From NCBI GenBank assembly GCA_026398675.1, contig JAPLSK010000141.1, positions 1 through 10,264 of the forward strand: DNA of 10,264 nt. The letters run 5' to 3'. Within the stretch, counting starts at the first letter, position 1. Every line of letters starts with the position of its first letter. The notes beneath the pieces were generated by a model. That model worked only from the letters and a program-made list of their open reading frames with translations. It did not search any database and was not told where the DNA came from. Shown in pieces: positions 1 to 6,378 of this stretch. Position numbers and translations under genes: made by a program. Source of the DNA: a bacterium (GTDB lineage Bacteria; RBG-13-66-14).

Positions 1-939
1 GGGACCAACCTCCGGGCGGGTCTGGTGGACCCCTCGGGGTGCGTCGTCGCGGTGACGAAGACCCCGCCGCGCGGGGACCGACGCCCCGCCGTGTTCCTGC
101 GGACGTTGGCGGAGCTCCTGGAGGGGCTCTCCGCCGAGGCCGGGGGCGGACCGGACGCCCTGGCCCTGGCGGTGCCGGGGCCCATGGACACGGGGCGCGG
201 GTGGATCTCCTCGCCGGTCAACCTCCCGGATCTGGGCGAGGCGCCGCTGGCGGAGATGGCCTACGAGGCGCTGGGGCTCCCGGTCACCCTGGTCAACGAC
301 GCCACGGCCTTTGCCCTGGGCGAGTACTGGCGCGGCGCGGCGCGGGGGCACCCCTACTGCCTGGGGGTTACCCTGGGCACGGGGGTCGGCGGCGGGGCGG
401 TTCTCGACGGCAAGCCCCTTTTGGGCGTGAAGGGGAACGCCCTGGAAATCGGCCATCTGACCGTGGAGCCGGACGGCAGGCCCTGCAACTGCGGCCGCCG
501 GGGATGCCTGGAGGCCTACGCCTCGGCCTCGGCGGTGCGCCGGCGGGCCATGGAGCTGGCAAAAGAGGGAAGGCTCCCCGACCTCCTCGCGGCGGCGGGG
601 GGCGACCCGGTCAACATAAACGCCCGGCTTGTGACCGAGTCCGCCCGCGCGGGCGACGCGGTTTGCATCGGGCTGCTGGAGGAGGCGGGGCGGTACCTGG
701 GGCGGGGGCTCGCCCTGGCGCAGACCCTTCTGGACGTGGACCTGGCGGTGGTGGGCGGCGGCCTGGCCGGAGCCGGGGAGCTCATCCTCGGGCCCGCCCG
801 GGAGTCCCTCGCCCGGCACCGGTTCCGCACTCCCACCGAGCTGGACGTGGTCGCGGGGGAGCTGGGGGGCGACGCGGGGCTCATCGGGGCTGCAGCCCTC
901 GTTATCGGGGCCGCGGCCCTCGCGAGCGGCCTCTTTTGA
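1..939 (+). CDS. ROK-family sugar kinase (glucokinase-like), 5'-truncated by window edge
   Basis: The frame is open from base 1 and begins GTNLRAGLVD, the end of the N-terminal DxGGT phosphate-binding motif. The real start therefore lies upstream of the window, and the GTG at 25 is not a credible start. 312 residues are visible. Downstream come AVPGPMD (bases 169-189), the VNDATAFALGEY segment with the expected catalytic Asp (about 295-330), the glycine-rich GVTLGTGVGGG loop (364-396), and the ROK zinc site: EIGH followed by CNCGRRGC (about 445-507; His and three Cys ligands all present). ROK kinases phosphorylate glucose or related hexoses and amino sugars with ATP in the cytosol. Some ROK proteins are repressors, but nothing resembling a helix-turn-helix is visible in this part. 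Substrate cannot be fixed from sequence; glucokinase is the default guess. It ends at TGA 937-939, 60 bases before a co-directional gene, with no obvious terminator between. Confidence 0.9.
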   Translation, partial: GTNLRAGLVDPSGCVVAVTKTPPRGDRRPAVFLRTLAELLEGLSAEAGGGPDALALAVPGPMDTGRGWISSPVNLPDLGEAPLAEMAYEALGLPVTLVNDATAFALGEYWRGAARGHPYCLGVTLGTGVGGGAVLDGKPLLGVKGNALEIGHLTVEPDGRPCNCGRRGCLEAYASASAVRRRAMELAKEGRLPDLLAAAGGDPVNINARLVTESARAGDAVCIGLLEEAGRYLGRGLALAQTLLDVDLAVVGGGLAGAGELILGPARESLARHRFRTPTELDVVAGELGGDAGLIGAAALVIGAAALASGLF

Positions 940-999
940 CCCCCACTTCCCGGCCGGATTTGGTATCCTTCCCCCGGAAAAATAACGACTGGAGGGGCG

Positions 1000-1755
1000 A
1001 TGGGTAACATGGGGTTTTTCGTCGGCGGCGGGGTGTGCGTGCTCATCGCCGTCATCGGGTTCTTCGTCCTGGGGGCCGCCCGGCGCAAGCAGGCGGACAT
1101 CGTCGGCACCGAGACCTACTCGGCCACCGAAATCGCCGACACGTACAAGACCTCCAAGGAGGAGAAGCTCGAGGGCTCCTTCTCATTCCCCTGCGAGCTC
1201 AAAGGGACGGTGGCCGCGGAGGGCTACCTGACCGCGCCGCTCTCGGGCAAGCGGGGGGTTTGGTACAGGAGCCTGGTGGAGCGTCAGCGCCAGGTGACCG
1301 AGCTGGTCACCGACTCCGAGGGCCGCCGCCAGAAGCGCGTCAATCAGGTCTGGGATACCGTCTCCGACGAGACCGACTCCGTTGACTTCTACGTGGTGGA
1401 CGGCTCGGGCCGGACGAAGGTCGCGGTGAGGGGGGCCGAAATAATCGGCGCCCACGTCGTCCACGACCGCTTCGAGCCCGAGACCGGCCTCGGAGACAAC
1501 CGCGTCCTCGGCTACCGCAAGCAGGAGTGGCTCATCCCCGAAGGGGTGAACGTGTACACCCTGGGGGTGGTCACCGACGCCGGTGGAGAGCTGGCCATGC
1601 GCAAGACCGGCGACGACCGCTTCATCGTCAGCCTCAAGAGCGAGCAGGAGCTGGTCCGGGAGCTGACCGGCCGGGTGAAGGTCTGGCGCTTCCTGACGCC
1701 GGCGCTGGGCATCGTCGGGGTGCTCCTGGTGGCGGCCGGATTCTTCGTCAAATAG
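1000..1755 (+). CDS. Membrane protein with GIDE (MULAN/E3-ligase-like) domain
   Basis: The 251-residue protein starts at ATG 1000, four bases after GGAGG (991-995). A hydrophobic helix spans residues 5-26 and a second one 231-249, so the middle should form one domain between two membrane anchors. That domain (about 65-225) carries features I associate with the GIDE family (the BAM domain of mitochondrial MULAN/MUL1): GYLTAPLSGKRGVWYR with the VWYR core (75-90), then VERQRQV, FYVVDGSGRTKVAVRGAEI (130-148), and EWLIPEGVNVYTLGVV (176-191). There is no RING finger, so it should not be a ubiquitin ligase; bacterial members have no settled function that I know of. The gene lies 11 bases upstream of the broken small gene at 1767 and probably shares a transcript with it. 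Family assignment rests on motif recognition only. Confidence 0.75.
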   Translation: MGNMGFFVGGGVCVLIAVIGFFVLGAARRKQADIVGTETYSATEIADTYKTSKEEKLEGSFSFPCELKGTVAAEGYLTAPLSGKRGVWYRSLVERQRQVTELVTDSEGRRQKRVNQVWDTVSDETDSVDFYVVDGSGRTKVAVRGAEIIGAHVVHDRFEPETGLGDNRVLGYRKQEWLIPEGVNVYTLGVVTDAGGELAMRKTGDDRFIVSLKSEQELVRELTGRVKVWRFLTPALGIVGVLLVAAGFFVK

Positions 1756-1766
1756 CGGGGAGCCCC

Positions 1767-2260
1767 ATGGACGAGCGCGACCTGTCGGCGGAGGGGATAC
1801 TCCGGTCCACGGGCTTCACCCTGGTGACCGAGATGCACCGCGGGCGGGACATCCACTACGAGAAGACCCTGAGCCTGCTCCGGGGCGGCCTGAAAACCAT
1901 CTTCCTCCTGCAGCGGAGCAGCACCCTCGTCCTCGGCCCCGCCTTCGATTCCTCCAACGAGTTCATCCCGGCCGGAGCTGGGTCTTGCGGCATCTGGATA
2001 ACCGTGGCGACGTGGAGAACCAGGTCCGGTTCTTCATCGTCGAGCGGGAGGACGGCAATTGCGAGAGTGTGGTGGTGTTTAAGTTCGGGGGGGAGGATTT
2101 CAGCCTGCTGATGAAAGGCCCCGCCGCGGCGCAGCTCCTGGCGGCCGGTCGGGCGCTCTACGAGCGGAGCCCGGGGGTCACCTGGGCCGGGCTGGGGGAG
2201 GTGCTGCGGTCCTCGGTGCCGGCGGGCGTGTTCGATAAAAAACTGGCCCCCCTCCTGTAG
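1767..2260 (+). pseudogene. Small unknown protein gene, frame broken near 1980
   Basis: It starts at ATG 1767 behind GGGGAG (1757-1762), 11 bases after the GIDE-domain gene. The first part (MDERDLSAEGILRSTG to about FIPAGAG, 1767-1982) is read in one frame. The second part (LRHLDNRGDVENQVRFFIVE to DKKLAPLL, 1985-2260) continues in the -1 frame. Past the junction the first frame degenerates into Ser/Trp/Arg-rich sequence and stops at 2111, so the second frame is the coding one. Adding one G to the GGG run at 1980-1982 would join the halves as PAGAGVLRHLDN, giving about 164 residues. I do not recognise the family. It has no signal peptide and no membrane helix; it looks like a small cytosolic alpha/beta protein. 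Possible causes are a true mutation, an assembly or sequencing error in a G run, or ribosomal slippage. No classical X-XXY-YYZ slippery heptamer is present, so I favour mutation or error. Confidence 0.7.
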
Positions 2261-2269
2261 GGTCTTCCC

Positions 2270-2290
2270 CCTCTCCCTTATAGGGAGAGG
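2270..2290. repeat. Hairpin after the broken small gene
   Basis: A 9-base stem (2270-2278 CCTCTCCCT with 2282-2290 AGGGAGAGG) closes a 3-base loop, 9 bases past the stop at 2260. There is no T-run, so it is not a textbook intrinsic terminator, but it could block or process transcripts from either side. A near copy with a perfect 9-base stem lies at 2724-2744, and a shorter one (CTCCCT/AGGGAG) at 2478-2492. Confidence 0.6.
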
Positions 2291-2363
2291 CGCGCCTACG
2301 GGTTGGGGTGAGGGTCGAGGTTGGGAGCGTAGAAGCGGCGGCCCGCAGAGGATTCATCCTACG

Positions 2364-2593
2364 GGGCCGCCCTACGTCATCGCAGGCACGGGCCGGGGTG
2401 ATAGAAGCGGCGGCCCGCAGAGGGGCCGCCCTACGTCATCGCAGGCACGGGCCGGGGTGAGGGGTGAACTGCCCCCTCTCCCTTCCAGGGAGCGGCGCGC
2501 CGACGGGTGGGGGTGAGGGTCGAGGTCGGGAACGTTAAAGCGGCGGCCCGCAGAAGGGCCGCCCTACGTCATCGCAGGCACGAGCCGGGGTGA
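2364..2593 (+). repeat. Three direct copies of a 38-base unit
   Basis: Bases 2364-2401 and 2423-2460 are identical over 38 bases (GGGCCGCCCTACG, then TCATCGCAGGCACGGG, then CCGGGGTGA). Bases 2556-2593 match with one substitution (CACGAGCC for CACGGGCC). The spacing is 59 and then 133 bases, so this is not a regular array and not a CRISPR. The near identity suggests recent duplication or gene conversion within the cluster. Confidence 0.9.
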
Positions 2594-3740
2594 GGGTCGA
2601 GGTCGGGAGCGTTAAAGCGGCGGGGATTAAAACCGAGCGAAGCGAGCTATGCCCCTGGCAAATCCCCGCCCTACAGGTGAGGAGCGGCGCGCCGATAGGC
2701 CGGGGGTGAGGGGTGAACTGCCCCCTCTCCCTCCCAGGGAGAGGCTCGCCTACGGGTTGGGGTGAGGGTCGAGGTCGGGACCGTAAAAGCGGCGGGGATA
2801 AAAATCCCCGCCCTACGTCTGTGACGGCCGCGAACATCCCCTCGGTCAGGCCCGCCACGTGGGGGGTGATTAAAAGGTTGGGGGTGGTCCAGAGGGGTGA
2901 ATCGGCGGGCAGCGGCTCATTTTCCAGGACGTCCACCGCCGCGCCGCCCAGGCGCCCTTCGACGAGGGACTTCGTCAGCGCCGCCTCGTCCACGGTGGAC
3001 CCGCGGCCCACGCTCACCAGAAGCGCCCCCCGCCTGCACGCGGCCAGCCGCTCCGCATTGAGCCAGCCCCGGGTCGCGTCGGTCTCGGGGAGGCAGTTGA
3101 AGATGAAGTCCGCGCCCCCGAGCATCTCCCGCCAGCCGTCGCCGCCGAAGACCCGGCTCGCCTCGCGCACCAGCCGCGGCCGGTTCACCATAGCCCACAC
3201 GTCCACCCCGAAACCGGCCAACCGCCGCCCTATCTCCACCCCGATGCTCCCGAAGCCGAGAATCGCCGCCCGCTTTCCGGCCAGGAGGGCCTGCCGGTAC
3301 GCCACGGCGTCGGGGTCCCAGCGCCGCTCGGACTGACGGCGCACGACCTCGGGCAGCCGCCGAGCCAGGGCCAATAAAAGCGCCAGCGCATGCTCCGCCA
3401 CCGCCACCGAGTGCACCCCCCGGGCGTTGGTCAAAAGAATCCCACGCCCGACTATCTCCCCCACCGGGGTGCGCTCCACGCCCGCCGATGCGAGCTGGAC
3501 CCACTTGAGATTTTCGGCGAGCGCCAGGCGCTCGGAGGTGATGCTCCAGCCGAAGAACACGTCGGCTTGGGGCAGCTCCCGATCGAACTCCTCCCGGTCC
3601 CGGCTGGGGACGACGGTGATGTCCGACTCGCCGTCGGAGTCCAGGTCGGAGCCGCCGGTCAAGGCCACGGCCTGCTTGATGTCGGACGCGACGTCGCGCT
3701 GGTGTTCCCAGTCGCGGCTGACGAAAACCAAGATTCGCAA
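2535..3740 (-). CDS. D-2-hydroxyacid dehydrogenase, native C-terminus replaced by repeat-encoded tail
   Basis: It starts at TTG 3740, supported by GGGAGG (complement of 3746-3751) five bases upstream. The frame is 401 residues, but only residues 1-309 look native. The Rossmann motif LGFGSIG is at 161-167. The catalytic triad of the family is complete: Arg246 (SVGRGS), Glu275 (LENEPLP) and His294 (ITPHVAG); the Arg-Glu spacing of 29 matches PGDH-type enzymes. These enzymes reduce 2-keto acids to D-2-hydroxyacids, or the reverse, with NAD(P)H in the cytosol; substrate is unknown. After AAVTDV (residue 309, bases 2816-2814) the frame enters repeat cluster A and runs 92 Pro/Arg-rich residues to a stop at 2535. 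Relatives normally have some 20-25 further residues that pack back on the substrate domain, so this copy may be impaired. It is the last of six minus-strand genes, 22 bases behind its neighbour. Confidence 0.85.
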   Translation of the reverse strand: MRILVFVSRDWEHQRDVASDIKQAVALTGGSDLDSDGESDITVVPSRDREEFDRELPQADVFFGWSITSERLALAENLKWVQLASAGVERTPVGEIVGRGILLTNARGVHSVAVAEHALALLLALARRLPEVVRRQSERRWDPDAVAYRQALLAGKRAAILGFGSIGVEIGRRLAGFGVDVWAMVNRPRLVREASRVFGGDGWREMLGGADFIFNCLPETDATRGWLNAERLAACRRGALLVSVGRGSTVDEAALTKSLVEGRLGGAAVDVLENEPLPADSPLWTTPNLLITPHVAGLTEGMFAAVTDVGRGFLSPPLLRSRPRPSPQPVGEPLPGRERGQFTPHPRPIGAPLLTCRAGICQGHSSLRSVLIPAALTLPTSTLTPARACDDVGRPFCGPPL

Positions 3741-3762
3741 ACGTGCCTCCCGTGGCGAAAGA

Positions 3763-4194
3763 CTACGGTTTTTCGGTGGTGGGCCCGGCGTCGTCCGGCG
3801 CCGGGGTCAGGACGGTCGTCGTGGGGACCGCTTCGGCGCGGACGAGCGCCACCGCCAGGTTGCCCGGCCCCGCCGCCACCGTCTGCTGCGGCGCGTAGCC
3901 GTCGGCGCGCAGGTTCAGTATCACCGGGTAGAGCTTTTTCGGGATGGGGATGGAAAAGCGGCCGTCGGGCCCCGATTCGGCGTCGTAGTCCGCCGGGTCG
4001 AACCCCACGGGCGGGCTCACCGGCCAGACGGTCACCTCGACCCCGCCCAGCGGCGAATCGCTGACGGCGTCGTAGGTCCGCCCCTCCAGCGGCTCCGCGC
4101 CGGGCAGGGAGCAGACGATGACGGCCGTCACCGCCGCCGCCAGCCCCGCCCCGAACCAGATGAACAAACGGTACCAGGGGAGCTGCGCCGGCAT
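3763..4194 (-). CDS. Membrane-anchored carboxypeptidase-regulatory-like (Ig-fold) protein
   Basis: The 143-residue protein starts at ATG 4194, one base after the preceding gene's stop and with a G-rich ribosome site (GGGAGCGGGG) overlapping that gene's end. Residues 9-29 form a membrane helix or uncleaved signal; the Cys at 28 lacks a proper lipobox. Residues 36-105 resemble a carboxypeptidase regulatory-like / transthyretin-like beta-sandwich: EGRTYDAVSDSPLGGVEVTV, then ESGPDGRFSIPIP, then a strand and RADGY. A Thr/Pro-rich tail (from about 120) follows. Such domains are usually extracytoplasmic and serve adhesion or folding roles; none is catalytic. The single-base spacing argues for translational coupling to the membrane methyltransferase upstream. 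The specific role is unknown. Confidence 0.7.
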   Translation of the reverse strand: MPAQLPWYRLFIWFGAGLAAAVTAVIVCSLPGAEPLEGRTYDAVSDSPLGGVEVTVWPVSPPVGFDPADYDAESGPDGRFSIPIPKKLYPVILNLRADGYAPQQTVAAGPGNLAVALVRAEAVPTTTVLTPAPDDAGPTTEKP

Positions 4195-4195
4195 C

Positions 4196-4849
4196 CTACC
4201 CCCCGCTCCCCGGGGCGAATAAAAGGGTGTAGTTGAAGAAGCCCCCCCGCTTCGCCGTGCAGGCCAGGCCCGCCTGGGCGCCCCATTTCACCAGCGTCGC
4301 CGCCGGGTGGTAGTCGGGGTCGGGGAGCCATTCCTGGACGGCCAGCCTTCCGGTCGGCTTGAGCACCCTCCGGAACTCCCGCAGCGCCGCGACCGGGTCG
4401 GGGATTTCGCCCAGGACCATCATCAGGTACACGAGGTCGAAGGAGCCGTCGGGGAAGGGCAGGTGGTTGACGTCGGCGGTGCGCGCCTCGATGTTTTTCA
4501 CGCCCTCGCGCTCGACCCGCCGCTGGAACTTTTCGATTATTTCCGGCTGGATGTCCACGGCGACGAGCCTTCCCGCGTCCCCGAGTCGCCGGGCGACGGC
4601 CAGGGTGTACGTCCCGAGGCCCGGTCCGACCTCCAGCGCGCGCATCCCGGGCTCCGCGCCGAGCTCGGCGACGATTTTCCGGGGCGGGTAGAAGAGCCGC
4701 CGGATGGGGTTGTCTATGAGCGGCGCCATCCAGTGCGGCATGGGGCTGGGCCGGGCCAGCCGGAAGAAGCGGGAGACGTTCAGGGCGAGGAATACCGCCA
4801 GCGGCAGCCCCGGAAAAATGCACAGCAGAACGATGAGCCAACCGGGCAT
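4196..4849 (-). CDS. Membrane-anchored class I SAM-dependent methyltransferase
   Basis: The protein has 217 residues. Residues 4-24 form an N-terminal membrane helix (WLIVLLCIFPGLPLAVFLAL). A linker with PHWMAPLIDNPIRR follows, then a methyltransferase fold: motif I ALEVGPGLGTYTLAVA (71-86), acidic post-I VAVDIQPE (96-103), ARTADVNHLPFPDGSFDLVY (122-141), and REFRRVLKPTGRLAVQEW (157-174). The order and the LPFPDGSFD segment are typical of UbiE/Methyltransf_11-type enzymes, which use small molecules or lipids. The membrane anchor suggests a membrane lipid or quinone-like substrate, but that is inference. The start at ATG 4849 has no clear Shine-Dalgarno, only AAAAAGTAAG from the end of the nuclease gene 6 bases away. 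The stop lies one base before the next gene. Confidence 0.85.
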   Translation of the reverse strand: MPGWLIVLLCIFPGLPLAVFLALNVSRFFRLARPSPMPHWMAPLIDNPIRRLFYPPRKIVAELGAEPGMRALEVGPGLGTYTLAVARRLGDAGRLVAVDIQPEIIEKFQRRVEREGVKNIEARTADVNHLPFPDGSFDLVYLMMVLGEIPDPVAALREFRRVLKPTGRLAVQEWLPDPDYHPAATLVKWGAQAGLACTAKRGGFFNYTLLFAPGSGG

Positions 4850-4855
4850 GGGTTC

Positions 4856-5461
4856 TTACTTTTTATTGTTCTTCGGGACAGGTTTTCCGTCCTTAACCGT
4901 TAAGTCCGTCCTTTTATAGACTGCCTTCCCCTCCAATTTCGCCGCCGGTTTATCCACACCGAAGGTGTGCGTGCGACCGCCACCGCCAGGCCCGGCGCCG
5001 CTTCCCTCGTATTTCCAATCCGCAGACGTTAGATATACAACGTCAACCCTCCAGACGATTACAGGTTTTTCGGCTTCGATGCTCATCGTTTTGTCAACGA
5101 GGTATCTCCAGACGATGTACCACCCCTCGTGGTTGTAGTGGGCTTGAACGGCCCAGGGCCTTATGCTGGCCTTTGATTCTAGGCAATCATTGGGGGAAGG
5201 TCTTTCGCCGCTTCCTCTACGAATCAGGTCCGGGAAGCGGGTTTGGGCGAGGTCGGTCTGACGGTTCTTCTCGTAAACCGACACCGAATCGAGTGCCCTA
5301 GTACCCAAGATGCCGACGAAGGCGCTGAAGATGTTCTTCTGCTCAAGGTACACATCTATCAACTCCGTCGCCTCTCGTTCGACGTACTCCACCGCACGGC
5401 GTATTTGATCCGCGGTGAGCTGCGGCGGCAGCGGGACCGATCTATCCAGTTCATAACCCAC
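4856..5461 (-). CDS. Probable type II restriction endonuclease, PD-(D/E)XK fold
   Basis: This protein of about 201 residues lies directly downstream of the DNA methyltransferase. The start is probably GTG 5461: GAGG (complement of 5469-5472) is 7 bases from it but only 1 base from the alternative GTG at 5467. Counting from 5467, the N-terminal part (20-60) is helical (RRAVEYVEREATELIDVYLE). FPDLI at 78-82 and CLESKAS at 95-101 then give the PD...ExK nuclease signature (Asp80, Glu97, Lys99), followed by a conserved-looking HYNHEGWYIVWRYLVD (110-125). The C-terminus is Gly- and Lys-rich. PD-(D/E)XK enzymes cleave DNA with Mg2+, and the pairing with a methyltransferase makes a restriction role likely. 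Recognition sequence is unknown. Base composition is clearly more AT-rich than the flanks, like its partner. Confidence 0.75.
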   Translation of the reverse strand: MGYELDRSVPLPPQLTADQIRRAVEYVEREATELIDVYLEQKNIFSAFVGILGTRALDSVSVYEKNRQTDLAQTRFPDLIRRGSGERPSPNDCLESKASIRPWAVQAHYNHEGWYIVWRYLVDKTMSIEAEKPVIVWRVDVVYLTSADWKYEGSGAGPGGGGRTHTFGVDKPAAKLEGKAVYKRTDLTVKDGKPVPKNNKK

Positions 5462-5478
5462 CGACACACCTCGATTCG

Positions 5479-6378
5479 TTAAAGTGCGGCTAGTTTGGGA
5501 ATGGCGTTGACCGCCATGTTGTAATACTCTTCGTTGATTTCCAACCCAATTGACTGATACCCGAGGTGCACCGCCGCGGCAACGGTCGAGCCTGATCCCA
5601 TGAAAGGGTCCAGGACAATTCCCTCTCCGAGGGGGAGGCTCGCCCTGACGATTTTCCGCATAAAATCTTGCGGCTTCAAGCTAGGATGGGGAGCGATGTC
5701 CCTCTCCGGACGCCGGGCGGGTGAAGACGGGATCAAATCTTTAAAGGGTTCTTTTCCGGAAACCCGCCGCAAACCACCCGTTTTCCATTTCCGCAGGTTC
5801 ACAGCGACGGTGCCCTCGATGGGCTTGCGGAAAAGCTCCCAGGGTTCCCAGCATGAGCGGGGCATGACCGTTACGTCGGGGTACTCCTCGTGGGCATTTT
5901 TAGGCCTGTCCCCTCCCCGAAGGGTGATTACCTTTCTGATGATGGCGCCCCTTTTTTCAAAGCCGGATTCGATAAATGGTTGGTCAACGTAATGGGATAC
6001 TAAGGGATTTGTAGCGATAAAAACGTGCGCTCCCGGCACAAGAACCTTCATTAGGCGGTTCGCCAATTTCGAGAAGAAAAAAGAAAGCCGTTGAAAATCA
6101 CCGCTGTTTAAAACGGTGAAACGAGGCAGAGGACTGCGGCTCTGCCCGTCAAACGTCGGTGGGATGCGCCAGACGCCGCCGTTACCATTTTTCCGCTTTT
6201 CCAGTTGGTCCTCATCGTATTCTCGTAGCCCGTAAGGCGGGTCGGTGACCACGGCGTGGATTGAGTCCGATTCTCGCCCGTCTAGCCACTCAAAGGCGTC
6301 GCAGTTGAAGATGTCGTATTTCGTTTCTTCAATCTGGGGGCCGATGGATGATATCTGTAATTGGTTCTTTCTATCCAT
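5479..6378 (-). CDS. Site-specific DNA methyltransferase, beta-class N6-adenine type
   Basis: The protein has 299 residues. The catalytic motif IV comes first, VVTDPPYG at 43-50. The SAM-binding motif lies near the C-terminus: HPSLKPQDFMRKIV (231-244), VLDPFMGSGSTVAAA (255-269), then YQSIGLEINEEYY (274-286). This order defines the beta class, and DPPY points to N6-adenine rather than N4-cytosine (usually SPPY). An unusual insert after motif IV contains GGVWRIPP and RSPLPRF (67-87), likely part of target recognition. The start ATG 6378 overlaps the end of prfB by 8 bases (ATGGATAG) and has AAGGA just upstream within prfB, so it is translationally coupled. Three lines counted inside it (5941-6120) average 45% GC against about 70% nearby, a sign of transfer. 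It should protect host DNA from the neighbouring nuclease. Confidence 0.9.
   Translation of the reverse strand: MDRKNQLQISSIGPQIEETKYDIFNCDAFEWLDGRESDSIHAVVTDPPYGLREYDEDQLEKRKNGNGGVWRIPPTFDGQSRSPLPRFTVLNSGDFQRLSFFFSKLANRLMKVLVPGAHVFIATNPLVSHYVDQPFIESGFEKRGAIIRKVITLRGGDRPKNAHEEYPDVTVMPRSCWEPWELFRKPIEGTVAVNLRKWKTGGLRRVSGKEPFKDLIPSSPARRPERDIAPHPSLKPQDFMRKIVRASLPLGEGIVLDPFMGSGSTVAAAVHLGYQSIGLEINEEYYNMAVNAIPKLAAL

Larger units (their letters stand above)
2261..2817. repeat. Palindromic repeat cluster A between convergent genes
   Basis: This stretch is built from recurring modules. Module 1 is a CCTCTCCCT/AGGGAGAGG hairpin followed by GGCGCGCC or GGCTCGCC and (T/G)ACGGGTTGGGGTGAGGG (about 2267-2315, 2472-2520, 2721-2770; a partial copy without the hairpin at 2682-2712). 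Module 2 is a GGCGGCCC/GGGCCGCC stem-loop ending CCTACG (2337-2376, 2409-2435, 2542-2568). Module 3 is GGCGGGGAT/ATCCCCGCC (2619-2670 and 2791-2812). Linkers such as GAGGTCGGGAnCGT recur between modules. In the first module 2 copy about 13 extra bases (ATTCATCCTACGG) sit in the loop. The first bases (2261-2534) hold no gene I can support. The rest overlaps the artificial 3' end of the dehydrogenase frame. No transposase is present; a non-autonomous MITE/REP-like family is the best description. Confidence 0.85.

Noticed and set aside
940..999. Promoter in the gap before the GIDE-domain gene (TATCCT at 963-968)
   Set aside because: Only a 4/6 match to the -10 consensus and no acceptable -35; the gene may be read from the ROK transcript.
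516..1109. Long open frame on the minus strand opposite the ROK gene
   Set aside because: A high-GC shadow of the kinase frame; composition is Ser/Pro/Arg-rich and the plus frame has full family motifs.
1976..1988. Programmed -1 frameshifting in the small gene
   Set aside because: No slippery heptamer and no clear downstream stem-loop; a lost G in a G run is simpler.
2364..2593. Possible CRISPR array from repeated 38-base units
   Set aside because: Only three copies, unequal spacing (59 and 133 bases), and the intervening sequence is itself made of other repeat modules. No cas genes.
3390..4236. Plus-strand frames opposite the dehydrogenase and Ig-fold genes
   Set aside because: Shadows of the minus-strand genes, with no ribosome site and no family signature.
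4128..4841. Second minus-strand frame overlapping the membrane methyltransferase
   Set aside because: Arg/Gly/Pro-rich out-of-frame reading of a gene that has clear methyltransferase motifs in the other frame.
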